From Todiramphus chloris collaris (Eukaryota; Chordata; Aves; Coraciiformes; Alcedinidae): 64,000 nucleotides of DNA. Below the pieces are notes generated by a model. The model did no database searches. It was not told the origin of the DNA and saw nothing but the letters and a program-made list of their open reading frames with translations. A program made the position numbers and the translations under genes. The DNA lies in contig JANVCC010000130.1 in assembly GCA_025345505.1 (NCBI GenBank), forward strand, positions 4,936,897 to 5,000,896, in the 5' to 3' direction. Below are positions 11,697 to 22,951 of the stretch, one piece after another (the first letter of the stretch is position 1; every line of letters begins with the position of its first letter).

Positions 11697-12850
11697 ATGC
11701 TCGTGGTCTTATTAGATGGATGCTGATGGTGAACCCTGAACGCCGAGCAACAATTGAAGATATTGCCAATCACTGGTGGGTTAACTGGGGCTACAAGAGT
11801 AGTGTTTGTGACTGTGATGCCATGAGGGACTCGGAGTCCCCATTGCTGGCAAGGTTCATTGATTGGCATCACCGTTCTACTGGCCTCCAACCAGAAACTG
11901 ATACCAAAATGAAGTGCCTTTCTAAGCCCAAAGGTCCTGAAGTCACGCTAGAGAGACAAAGGTCTCTGAAAAAATCAAAGAAGGAAAATGACATTGCACA
12001 GTCCATCCAGGAAGGAGGAGCTGAAAATGCATCCAAACCCACCTCCAAGAGACCCAAAGGCATCCTGAAGAAAAGGAGCAACAGTGAACATCGATCTCAC
12101 AGTGCAGGTTTCATTGAAGGCGTGGTCAGCCCCGTGCTACCCTCCGCTTTTAAGCTGGAGCAAGAGTTGTGTAGGACTGGTGTAGCCATTAAAAGTGTTG
12201 TGGAGGGAGAGGTAGCAGGCAAATATGGCACTAAGCAGTCTTCACTGATGCCAAAAAAAGGAATCTTAAAGAAGACGCAGCAGAGGGAGTCAGGCTATTA
12301 CTCTTCCCCAGAACGAAGTGAATCTTCTGAACTCTTGGACAATAACGATGAGACAGTAAACAGTGACACTTCTCCGGGGGTCACAGAGCCATCCAGAAAT
12401 GGGTCTTACAGCCATTCCTGCAGGCGCAAGGGCATCTTGAAGCATAATAGCAAGTATTCTACCAGCAGCACTGAATCAGCTTTGATTAGCCCTGACACAC
12501 CAACGCTGGAGGCCATGGAAGAAGTCATCCTGCCTGGGGATGCATTACCTCGAAGTTACAGTCGCCCTTCCAGCGTGATTAGTGATGACAGTATTTTGTC
12601 CAGTGACTCTTTTGATTTACTGGATTTGCAAGAGAACAGGCCAAACAGACAGAGGATACGGAGCTGTGTCTCTGCTGAAAATTTCCTTCAGATCCAAGAC
12701 TTCGAAGGACTTCAGAACTGCCCACGGCCACAGTATCTCAAACGTTATCGCAACCGTCTGGGGGACAGCAGTTTTTCCCTTCTCACAGACATGGATGATG
12801 TGACTCAGGTCTACAAGAAAGCCCTAGAGATCTGTAACAAGCTCAACTAG
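11697..12850 (+). CDS. NUAK1: NUAK1 terminal coding exon: end of kinase domain and regulatory C-terminal tail
   Basis: The last exon carries 1154 coding bases: two bases completing Asp278, then 383 codons and TAG at 12848-12850. Ending at residue 661 equals the human length, with no net indel. Residues 279 to about 306 close the kinase domain (RWMLMVNPERRATIEDI). The rest is a Ser/Lys-rich, probably disordered tail. It has three GILK motifs at about 399, 466 and 523 (first one at 12059-12073); in the human protein these dock PP1beta and bring in MYPT1, a NUAK1 substrate in cell adhesion control. ESGYYSSPERS (Ser476 at 12290, Ser480) matches the PLK1/betaTrCP phosphodegron. RQRIRSCVS holds Ser600 (12662-12664), a reported AKT site. 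The conserved C-terminus FSLLTDMDDVTQVYKKALEI is intact. The basic stretch LERQRSLKKSKKEN may aid nuclear localisation. No frameshift or premature stop is seen. Confidence 0.97.
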
Positions 12851-13329
12851 CAGATGGAAGATGGAAAGGGAGGGAGGGTAGTTTTTCTGTGTACCTTTAT
12901 GATGGAGTAAGCCAGGTCACTGATTTGCTGACAATGGTAGGTTTTGCTTCAAAGCAGCTGACTGTACCTACTTAGCTGAACTCCTAGTGAAGTAGCCCCA
13001 AAGCCATCTCACACTTCTCTAATTTTGTGTCCTCAAAATATTACCTACCTGACCAAAGAAAAAACTTTGGTATACGTGATAAAAGCACATTAGAATCTAG
13101 CAGACAAAAGCCTATCAAGATTTGATGGCTCAAAGTCAAAGCTAGACAGAATTAAAACTGGAAGTGAGGGACACGATTTTTGAGAGGTTTGTAATTAATA
13201 CTAGATTAGCTCTATCAAGAGATGATCTGAATTCTTCAAGTCAAATTTGATTAGAAAGCCTTTATTTCCCCCTGATGTTATTATTCTGGATACAGTCATT
13301 GCACATTGGGAATCTTTGGCTTGCATTAT

Positions 13330-13393
13330 GCAGGAGGCCAGGCTCGGTGGTCACCATGATCCCTTCCACCAGGGTGACTTGAGGCTCTGAATA
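13330..13393 (+). mobile_element. Ancient CR1 3'-end remnant
   Basis: GCAGGAGGCCAGGCTCGGTG followed by GGTCACCATGATCCCTTCC resembles the 3' end of old CR1 copies (pattern: GGAGGTCAGACTAGATGATC, then a GGTCCCTTCT-type stretch). It is plus-strand, short and diverged, and lies inside the 3' UTR. Confidence 0.4.
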
Positions 13394-14793
13394 CATTCTG
13401 GGATGGATAATTTGAGAGACTTACCCCAGAAAAACCTCATGAGGCGTATGTGGACAAGTGGTGGAGCCGGCATTCGGATCCGACCACTCCCACCGCCATT
13501 GCTCGTCAGTGAGCAGGAGGCCCTAAAATTGTTTCCAACTACTGTTCCTACCAGCAAAAAACAAGAGTCACAGGAACGATAATGGGAACTGGAAGGAATG
13601 CATGTTATCAAGGAGCTTAGTGACCTTTTACGGCATTTCAACTCCAGTGTTCAATTTGTGACTCTTTCAAACGGCCAGCCAGATGAATGCCCAGACAGAG
13701 ATGGATGTAACAAAAAGATCTCAAAGGTTAACTGACCCTCCAATCTAGAGTTCAGTCACTGTCAGCAAATGGTGCCACCTTGCTGTTAGCTTGTAGTATT
13801 TGAGGGTGACAGGTAGTTTGCAACCAGAATGTTAGATAAGGAAAAGGTTGTAGCATGTAGGAAATGGATAGAGGTCAGAAAGTTAGTGAGAAGATGCCTT
13901 TCTCCAAATTAAAATGTTTCTAGGTAGGTAGTAATGGAGCAGAGAGAATTGAGCGATGAAATGATAATGGTAGATTTGATAACAGAGTTAGCATAAAACT
14001 GTGGGCCTCTCTCTATAGTGTAGCTGGTACTATGTGGGCAGTAATACCAGTTTGAAAAATGAAAGAGAAGGTTTTATGTTTGTGTTCTCAGACATATCGA
14101 ACTATCCAGACCGAAGGCTTGAACTCCCATAAAGGTACCACATGGGTCTACTGGATTACCTGAATGTAAGCCTATGTCAGAAAGGCACTGTGTGTTTGAC
14201 AGGCCTGGGCAAACTGGAATCTTAAGGCCCATTTCAGTCTCATTTCCGTGAGCACATAGTCCCTGGCTTTCTTGGAGGTGCACTGGTGTGAATAAGTGGC
14301 AGGTTTTGGCCTGTGATTCAAACGATCCACAGCTGCAAAACTTGTATCTCCACACATACCCAGAACAGCAAGCTCTGTTCTCACTCCCACCCTGTAACTG
14401 GAACTGAAAGCAGAATTTGGTCCACTGTGTCCAAAATCCTAACGATCATGTGGAAATGGAATAGAGCTCCTCTGGGGTTTCCCTGGGAATCAGGGAAAAA
14501 CCCAGAAATCATTGGCATCTGGGCTGGGGAGCTATTTCACTTGCAGATTCCTTATTTAGTGTATCATGGTACGTAAGTCTGCCAGTTCCTTCTAAAAATC
14601 AAGTGGGCTACCTAGCGTAAAGGGGAATGAACTTGAATTTCCTAAATCAGTTAATCTGACTCTATGGAGAACCTTTTCTTATTGTGAAACACTGGACCAA
14701 ATTTGGCTCTGGAGTAAACAGCATCAATACCATGAAATCTATGAGAGAAGTGTGCTTGCAGGTGGTCAAGTGAAATTTGGCTCACTCTCCATT

Positions 14794-15005
14794 TCATAGA
14801 ATCATAGAATGGTTTGGGTTGGAAGGGACCTTAAAGATCATCTAGTTCCAACCCACCTGCCATGGGCAGGGACACCTCCCACTAGAGCAGGTTGCTCAAA
14901 GTCCCATCCAGCCTGGCCTTGAACACTTCCAGGAACAGGACATCCATAGCTTCTCTGGGCAACCTGTTCCAGTGCCCTACCACCCTCACAGTGAAGAATA
15001 CCTTC
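14794..15005 (-). mobile_element. CR1 retroposon, 5'-truncated, antisense in the 3' UTR
   Basis: The left edge TCATAGAATCATAGAATGG is the reverse complement of the CR1 3' tail (two copies of ATTCTATG). It continues with the well-conserved CR1 3' segment (GGGTTGGAAGGGACCTTAAAG at the left, GGCAACCTGTTCCAGTGCCC near the right). It is only mildly diverged from the consensus as I remember it, so younger than the other CR1 pieces here. About 212 bp remain, typical of truncated CR1 copies. It lies inside the NUAK1 3' UTR in antisense orientation. Confidence 0.9.
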
Positions 15006-15411
15006 AGTTTAAAAAATTTGCTCAGGAAGGGCATTTGCAGGTCATTTCTTTAGAGATGTGTACCTCTCTGTATGATACTGAGACATCCCATCTTCTCACA
15101 GGCCCTGCATGTGCTCTTTTAACCCGTCTGAAATCAACGCCACGTTTTGCAGTGTACCTAGTTGAACAAGTTTGCCGTGGTGCATTTTAAAACAACTTGA
15201 TGTAGTTTCCATGGCCTTTCTGAAACAAGGATGTGCTTTGCAACCACGGCTTTTAACTCATGCCCCAGAGCGTACGAGCCACGTCCTCGGTGGGTGTAAA
15301 TCAGCACTGTCCCATTGACGAGATGGAGCATCACTCTGGTGGGGTTATGCTGATTGACACCTTCCCTGCAGATCTGGTGCTAAACCTCGAATGGATTTAT
15401 AGAAGTTTCAG

Positions 15412-15422
15412 GACAAAGGGAA
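15412..15422 (+). promoter_or_regulatory. miR-204/211 site in NUAK1 3' UTR
   Basis: GACAAAGGGAA is the exact complement of bases 1-11 of miR-204-5p and miR-211-5p. A second, 7-base match (AAAGGGA) lies at 12865-12871, but only 15 bases after the stop, where ribosomes usually block repression. Function is inferred; I recall reports of NUAK1 as a target of this family in human cells. Confidence 0.5.
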
Positions 15423-15569
15423 GGGAACTCAGACGGCCATGGCAGGAAAGTGAGGAGCACCCTGAAGGCTCATATCTCCTGAGGCTTTTGCTCAGGCCTG
15501 CTTCCTTGTGTACAAATGTGAATGAATGAGTGACTGCTTGCTGCCAAACTGGAAATGTTACGTAGGGAT

Positions 15570-15610
15570 TTACTGGCATGTTACTGGCATGTTACATGTT
15601 TACTGGCATG
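15570..15610 (+). repeat. 11-bp short tandem repeat in the 3' UTR
   Basis: TTACTGGCATG occurs at 15570, 15581 and 15600; a shortened copy TTACATG lies between the last two. The first two copies are directly joined. Confidence 0.85.
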
Positions 15611-15969
15611 TTATCATTCCTAGAAGAGAAGAAAAAAAAAAAACTTGACTGCACATTGTTATTATTAGTGTTGTGATTTTTATTTAATTTTTTTGTAATA
15701 CAAAGTTGACTTTTTTTATTTGAATTTGTCTTTTTTTTTTTTATTTATTGGTCTGAAAGCCATTTCAAAGGTATAATAATATATTTGGTGTAATTTAATT
15801 GGTGCAACATTATTTTACAGCTCCGGCCAAAATTGTTTGGTGTTGTTTTATGGTTTTTTGTTTTTTCTCCCAATCCTTGGTTGGTTTGAGCTCTACAAGG
15901 CACACAGGGGAAAATGCTGGATAATCACCCAAAGTGTTTGTATTTTTAATCCGATACTGTTTTTTATTA

Positions 15970-15975
15970 AATAAA
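15970..15975 (+). terminator. NUAK1 polyadenylation signal
   Basis: AATAAA in a T-rich context, followed within about 15 bases by a TGTAACTGTG stretch and a pyrimidine-rich TC repeat that could serve as the downstream element. It ends the region that looks like conserved UTR, and nothing resembling an exon follows. Confidence 0.8.
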
Positions 15976-16000
15976 ATGAAATTAATGTAACTGTGAAGAG

Positions 16001-16018
16001 TCTCTCTCTCTCTCTCTC
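16001..16018. repeat. (TC)9 microsatellite
   Basis: Nine perfect TC units directly after the likely cleavage site of NUAK1. It may act as part of the downstream pyrimidine-rich 3' end element. Confidence 0.9.
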
Positions 16019-17375
16019 CTCTCCCTTTTCTTTTTCACCGTACGTCAGCATAAGCTGAGGCCAAACAGTAATGAACTTGTCATGCAGAAATACAGCAGCA
16101 TCTCAGCACATTGTACCAAGTTGTTTATGCAAAGCTTCTTGGCTCCTTTGTGCATTTGAATATAATGTGGGTGGCCACAGACTCCTGTGCTACAAAGCAT
16201 TTGGCACTGCAAAACAGCCGAAGCTTCCAGCTACAGAAATGTTTGGTGGAGATGAATAGCTGACTGGGGTTTCTCTGCTGGAGATGAATGAGGTTTGTGG
16301 GCCAGGTTAGCTGCAGGTGAGAGAGAGAGGACTGGCTGACCAGGCACAGCACAACTCATTTGTAGCCCCGAGACAAATGGTCACGGTTCTTTCCACTTTT
16401 TGATGGGCAGAGGAACAGTTTATTGACAATGTTAATGTTTCTATTGGTGTAAGTTAGGGGTTATTTGGGTAAAAAAAAGAGTGGTGGCCATCCGCTGCTG
16501 TCAAATGAGGGATGGTTTCAGTCAGATGGCTTTGAGCAGCTAGCATAATTGGCTCGTGAAAGGGAAAAAGGGAGTCAGTTTTCATTTTTTTTTGAGTCCC
16601 CTTGATAACCAAAAGGCTTTAGATTGTTTTTCTTGGAAAATGGATGGGCATCATAAGGGAAACTGGGTGTTAGGTATCCTGTGTGTGCTGGGGACTTGTT
16701 AAAATAAAGGAAATGGTTGGCAATGTCCTAATGTTGGCTCTGAGCAAGACACCATTAAACTTCACCCTTGATGCAGCCAGCCAAGATACCTGTGGTTGTA
16801 TATTCTGCTTTTTAAATTACAGGCATTTTGGATTAGGATCCAGGGTTTGGATATCATGCAAAAAAGGCTTTCATTTTTCTAATTCATTTTCTCTCGAACT
16901 TTTTAAAGCAAGAAGCTGTAGGTGCTAGAATTATTCATTATGACCACTTAAAAACCAGCGGGAAGAAAGGGAAAAAAACAATGATGCAGAAAGGCAAACA
17001 GACATTTATACATTACAAAAGGAATGATTAGCTGCTGGATGCTAGCTGAGTCAGAAATTGTACATGTTCAAAGTCAGCACACGTGTTCTTGTACCTGAGG
17101 TGAGTAAGGTCTAACTGTGTGGGTGCTGTATGGTGGAAAATGTAACACAAGTCTCTTCTGTATAGCCATTATGAAACGACTTTTTTTTTTTCTAATTTTT
17201 TTTTTAACACAGTGGGAAAAAAAAAGTGGATTTGAGGGGAAATAATTTTTTTTTGTTTTAAAAATAATAACTTTTAGAAAGAAAGTTCTGGATGGCTGGG
17301 GATGGTGCACGTATGTGGCAAGCACTGAGACGTAATTATATACATGTTTGTACAACTCTGAGAGCACACACTTCT

Positions 17376-17394
17376 GGGGTGGGGTGGGGTGGGG
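17376..17394 (+). other. G-quadruplex motif (GGGGT)3GGGG
   Basis: Four runs of four G separated by single T bases, followed by AGG. It fits the pattern for a very stable parallel G-quadruplex on the plus strand, and also resembles G-rich MAZ-type pause elements. It lies 1.4 kb after the NUAK1 polyadenylation signal on the non-template strand. Confidence 0.75.
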
Positions 17395-19933
17395 AGGTGG
17401 ATGTCTAATTTTCCTGTTTATTAAAAGGAGGTAAGTGTATACTGATATGCTTTAGCTGAAGCTACATAGCAAGTCTGTAGCCAGAGCTGGTCTTTTTTCA
17501 AGCTTGCTCCAGGGGGATTCCAGCATTTCTTAGGAACTGTTGAAATTTTATGGATCGGGCAAGACAGGAGCCCTGGGAGCTACACCACTGAGTGACAAAT
17601 GCAATAGTGGGGTTTTTTAATACAACCACAAATAGTCTTATCCAGTATGACCCTTCCTTTAGCTCTGTAAGTCAACAATCCCAATTTCTGATGCTGCAAA
17701 ACCTGTGCATGTACCTTGTGATAATGTCAGGGATCCCTCTTTCTTCTGTGGTAGGCTTGATGAAGTCCAGGGGCTATCTCATGTGAGCGGTACTGCTTGA
17801 CGCCGAGTGATGCTTCCGTGTATCGGTAAAGCACTTTGAGGCCAGCACAAAATCTTAACAAGAGAGCCTGATGCTGCTCCTCAAAGCTCACCAGCCCCAA
17901 GTCACTGGTGCAGAGGGAGAGGACTTTTGCTGACACAGCAAGAAGAAGCTTTCTTCCCATGCTGTCACAGCCTCAGGTGGTGCCTACAGACACCCCGTAG
18001 TGATGTTGACAAAAGCAGAATTCAGAGCAAAGTGATCCAGCACAGTTTCTAGCCGTAGAAGTTTGCATTTAATTTGTAGCTGTGTCTCTGCTCACAGAAG
18101 AGACTGGTCTCTGTATAGACTTCAGGGACTGTGAAAGTAAGGCACTGAACTGAGGTGAAGAGACATCTCTTCTAGTTACTGCAGACAAATGAATTTACAG
18201 ATAATTTTGATAAGCATGTGTAATAATAAACTTTGCAACACCAGAGCCTGTTATAGCCACAGGGTAAGTCAGAACCAGTCCAATGGAGAGAGAAATCTAA
18301 TACTCATGTAAATTTGGTGTACGCGAGAAGCTTATTAGTTTAGTTAAGCATTTATCTCAGCGATTCACATCTCACTTTAATGAGATGCTTCTGGAGACAA
18401 AGCTGCAGGAATGCTTTTGTTGAGCCAATAGAAACTCTGGAGTTTGCTAGCACCAGCCCAGGCTCTCCAGTACCTGTCCCAGGGTTACTGGTTTCGGGTT
18501 TTCAAATGAAAGTTTTATCACAGAAGAGAACAACTTGTCTTTCTCCTGGTATTTAGTATTCAGCTAGGACTTTTTTTTTTTATTATTATTGTCTGGTGGA
18601 GCTGTCTTTTCCTCCTTGCCAAACCAAGACATCTTTCTCATAAAAGGCTGAGTAATTTGGCTGAAGAAGCAACTTTTTTGGGATAAATGATCTGAGCATT
18701 TTCTCTCTGGCTATCTCTCTCTAGCCCTTACCCCTTGCTCCATATTTCCTGGAATTTCATCAGTGCAGAAAATTCTTTGATTTGCCTATCATCTGGCCAT
18801 ACAGAACTCTGCACTTTTAAGGACATTATATATATTTGCACTGAGACTTAATTGTTCCCTGGAAAAGCATTTTACAAGACAATTTTGTGCGTCACCAGAA
18901 AGCTCCTCATCGCAACTCGTGCTGGGCTTAGAGCTCACACTGAGAAGTAGCACGCCAGGCCCAGGACCATGAAGTGATAAGATAGCCAACTACCATCAAA
19001 GTAAAAAAATCAGCTGTGGGTTATGTGCCACGGGTGCAATTGCAGGCCAGGACATCACCTTGCTTCTTCATTCAGCAAAGCAGCTCTGCTGCCCTCATGG
19101 ACTTTGAGGTTTTTTTGACACTAAGCAGCTCTGAGAACTCAGTCTTGAGCTTTCTCACAATGCACGATGCTGAAGCCTTTGCTGTCCGGGGACCATGTAG
19201 AAATCTTGGCATCAACCTGCCTTGCCATTTCTTTTCGCCCTTTACCCTTTCACTTCATCCTATTTATTTAGCACAAATAACGTCCCTCACGCTCTCACAT
19301 AATCCAAATCTCGTTGGCTGTCCTGTTCTGTTTTGCTCTGCAGACTGTGCAATACCCTGTCAGGATGTCAGGTTGAACTTTGCTCACGAGGGAGGTGCTT
19401 TTGCAGAGCTAACCCTGGCCGTGGCATCACCTCTGCTTTGGAGGCTCTTTGGATTGCCAGCCAAAGGCATGGTCTTGTTCTCCAGCAGCGGCTCCAGCTC
19501 TGGTGCCTTGCAGCAGGTAACTTTTCTCCCCAGACGCAGAAACTGTGGATGGGACCTTGAGCTAATAGCAGGGCTCTCTCTCTGAAAGAGACACCATGCT
19601 GAGGAACAATTAAAAAGCTGGGCTGCCAGGACAAATGGGTTAGACCAACCGAATATAAATCCTTGGAAGCTGGTGGTGAGATTATACCCTACCCAGCAGG
19701 AATCCACTTAGAAAACTGTGCTCCTTTCATAGGCTGGGCAGATACTATTGCGCTCAGAAATGCAAGCAAGGAACAGCTGTAGAGGAACTGGCTGAGAGGG
19801 TGGGGAGGAGGGAGAGTTCATCTGCATTGATAGAGTTTATTAACATACCCCTCAAAAATTTCAGCCTCAGAGATAATAGACATACTTTAAATAGAACCAA
19901 AGGGAAAATAAATTAAAAACCAGATGTTAGGAA

Positions 19934-19963
19934 ATATGTAAATACATGTTTATATTTACATAT
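19934..19963. repeat. Perfect 11-bp inverted repeat with forkhead-like arms
   Basis: ATATGTAAATA at 19934-19944 and its exact reverse complement at 19953-19963, separated by 8 bases. Each arm contains TGTAAATA, which resembles a forkhead site as DNA and a Pumilio site as RNA. It may be chance in AT-rich sequence. Confidence 0.5.
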
Positions 19964-22951
19964 CAAGCCCTAGTTGCCTGCCAGGCAAGTTTGCTAGCAC
20001 CAGAGAGTGTGTGTCATCATCCTGGCTGCAGTGGGAATTATCAAAAATATTCCTTTAAATGTTCCTTCAAATTCTGTTGTTCTCTTTAGCTGCACGTCCC
20101 AGAGCCTGACAGTTTAATCGGAAGATTTCTTGACATGAGGGATCTGCTGCCTGAGAAGAGAAATTTGCTAAATTCCCATACAACTCAATGCCACAAGGAA
20201 TTTTCAGTCAGCTCCAGCCCTTAGAAACCCCAAGGTAGTTAATCCTCTTATGCTCCCAGGAAAAATCTGTGTCAGGGTTGAATTCTATGTCCCCAGATAA
20301 TGCCAACTGATGTTGACCCAACCCAGATGAGCATCTAATCTCAAAAATTAGATTCCTATCATTGTGAAATTCTGGTTGGATTCAGTGGGGATGGCTCCAG
20401 GTCCCCCATGCTCACAATTTGATTTCCCCATATGAAGAATTCTGGATTTTCAAAAGTGGTTTAGAAATATCTGTTTCTGAGTAGTCAGTTTGAGCTACCT
20501 ACACCCAAATTTTGGAAACTGATGGTGACTTTCTGCTCCCCATGACCTCAGCCTGAGCTGTGGTCACTTAGTGCTTGCAAGGATAAGACTTACTGGACCT
20601 CAAACTGGACATTTCAAAATGGAGATCTCCAAGAAAGTAACTCTGAAATCTTTAGCCTTGCCTTCCCTGGCAGGAGTCTTTCAAACCATTGACACGCTGG
20701 GGTGTTGTACAAGTAGGTCCCTGCTTCCAAGATTTTTGGGGAATGCACAATTCTTCAGCTATAATGGGTTTTATTGTTAGTGGGTTTTAGGAAATAAAAT
20801 TGGTTTTAGTTTCTTGGGATTGCATGACTTGGAGTACTGCTTAGAGGCCAGGGAAACCCAGCCCCTTGCGAACAAGATTCATGGAAAGCTCTCAAGAGCC
20901 TAGAGTTTGTGTTACAGTTCGATAAATCTGCCACTTCCTAAGGGAAGTGAAGTAGTGCTATTGGTCAAGTTGCTAACTGGTCTTAACCCAGTGTATTGCA
21001 CCAGATCAATGGCAATAGCATGCAGGTCAATCCATGTCTGGATGCGCATGTAAATTGCCCTGCTTTGGCATTAATAGAAAAGGTACAAACACCCCAGATA
21101 AACAAGGTCTATGAAGAAATAACTGCAGTGGCCGTCAAATTTCCCTTTTACCAAAGTGCTATTTTCGGAAAAGTTCCAGATCAAGGCCCAGATCTGGCAA
21201 TGGCTTGGGTAGGTAACTCTGGAAAAAACAAAACTATTGATGATTACGGAAAATGAGGCAGAGTAGGGGCTACATCTCATCTTGGTGAAAGAGCAGAGGG
21301 ACAGTCTTTTCTTGCACTAAAGGTAAGTGAATTTCCTCCTGGTGTTCCATTCTAAAATGGGAGTGGATTTACCTCATCTCTTTTCCCATGGTAAGTAAAA
21401 GTGGCTAGATTTGCTGACAAGAGTTGCAAGTTTGAACCTTGACATCATTTGCAGCATAAGTGCAATATTGCATGGAGGATAGGATCCTACTTGGTAAAAG
21501 GCAGAGAGAGAGCTCTTAGACCCTCATGGAAAGACCTGGTACAAAGACAACTGTAGGTGTGAGAGAGAGATCAGAGCTCCATAATGTGCTTTGAATGGGG
21601 CTGTTCAGGGACAGCTTTTGTTGAAGTTCTGCCATGAAAAGAAGGAAGATTTGCATTTTTTCCCCTCTGACGTAAGCATGCTCCCCACAACACGTGCAAA
21701 ATCACCCTCGCCACAAAGGCCACCACTAAAATACTAAAAATGAGTTGTGAGAGTACCTGATTGCTTCAAATGGTAGAAAAGACATTTTTTTTCCTCATTA
21801 CACTCACTAAACCTTAAATAAAACTGTACTCATTCCACCGTGAAGTTATCTGGCTTTGCTTTTAGCAAAGCTGGTGCTGGTGAGACAGGAGTTCCCACAT
21901 CTAGTTTATATGTCTTCCTGCCTTAAAACATTTCTTCTGAAGAAGCCCTGGTCAAAAGCTGAAGCAAGGTCCTCCAGTTATGGTAATGATGCTCAAGTCG
22001 GAAACAAGAATTACATGACTTACTCTCAGCCTGTCCACACAGACTGCCTTGAACATTGAATATCTAGTGGCAAATTCCCAGAAATACTGTGAGACCAGAG
22101 TGATTAACTGCTCACTGGTAGGAAACACGTTGGAAGCATCAGAATAGATTAATTTAGTCCTCTGCCCTAGTATATACACTCCTACCTCCTGGTAAGCATT
22201 CCAAACAAACATTTAGTTGGGTGCTTTCTGAAAGGACAGTGAAAACCTCAGAGATGCTACAATTAGCCTATCCACTGCAAAGTTCAAAAGAGAGATTTGA
22301 TCTTTCATGGCAAAAATATCCACACTCTCTTTCACATGCATGTGAATAGAAAGCCTTTGTTCAGATCAAGCCAAGAAGAAATAAACTATTGTTGGAAGGT
22401 CATTTCAGCTTGCTTCGAGGGGTGGGGAAGGATTACAAAAAATAACCAAATGTGGTCTTCTTACCAGTGATTACAGATATTGCCTTTCAGCAGAACAGGC
22501 AAGTTTTTGTTAGAAAGATCTAATCTTGTGTTGGACTAATTCATTGTAGGTTCAGGCTAGGGTTTTATAAAATGTCTAGTGGTTTTAGGGACTGTGGTTC
22601 CTGAGTGTCCCACTTGAGACACCCTAGCAAGGTTTGCTTCTTGGAGAATCAGTGGTTCCTATGAGGAAACAGCAAATGTAGGCACTTAGCCTTGAAGATC
22701 TTGGTGGTTTTTCCTTTGACTGGTGCTCCTCATTATTCAGGAAATTATAAGTCCAACTTGCTACTAGAATAGGAAAGACTTACAGTAATCTGTTCTGTAT
22801 TGATGTTTGGAGGCTTTGCTTGACTTTCATGCTCCACCCTAACATAAGTCTACCAGCAGGTTGGCAGCAACCACATTAAGTCCATCTTCCAGCAATCCAC
22901 CACCACTTTTATAAAGAAGAGTTTTGCTACATCTAATAAATTCCTTTTAAA

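Larger units (their letters stand above)
13154..15554 (+). promoter_or_regulatory. Cluster of five miR-145-type seed sites in NUAK1 3' UTR
   Basis: AACTGGAA occurs at 13156-13163, 13587-13594, 14212-14219, 14396-14403 and 15547-15554. This is the complement of bases 2-8 of miR-145-5p followed by A, an 8-mer site. At 13154 pairing extends to miRNA base 10, and at 14211 and 15546 to base 9. In the roughly 48 kb downstream of the gene I noticed this 8-mer only three times (27541, 47301, 56499), so the UTR is enriched. Function is inferred. Confidence 0.45.
12851..15995 (+). other. NUAK1: NUAK1 3' UTR
   Basis: From the stop codon to about 20 bases after the AATAAA at 15970 there is no other gene. 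I take this as one 3' UTR of about 3.1 kb. The last 350 bases (T-rich with ATTTA-type elements around 15660-15760, then unique sequence) look like the conserved distal UTR of vertebrate NUAK1. It also contains an old CR1 tail, a younger CR1 copy, an 11-bp repeat and a set of microRNA seed matches, listed separately. The cleavage position is inferred, not shown. Confidence 0.8.

Noticed and set aside
11869..12081. Open frame antisense to the last NUAK1 exon
   Set aside because: A shadow of the real coding frame on the plus strand.
13634..15768. CATTTCA(A) matches to the miR-203 seed at 13634, 14230, 14790 and 15761
   Set aside because: The 7-mer is about as frequent in introns and elsewhere in the window, so there is no clear enrichment, although I recall miR-203 being linked to NUAK1.
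19016..19585. 189-codon open frame on the plus strand
   Set aside because: No domain or motif, no promoter or splice context, and overlapping frames are open on both strands, which points to composition.
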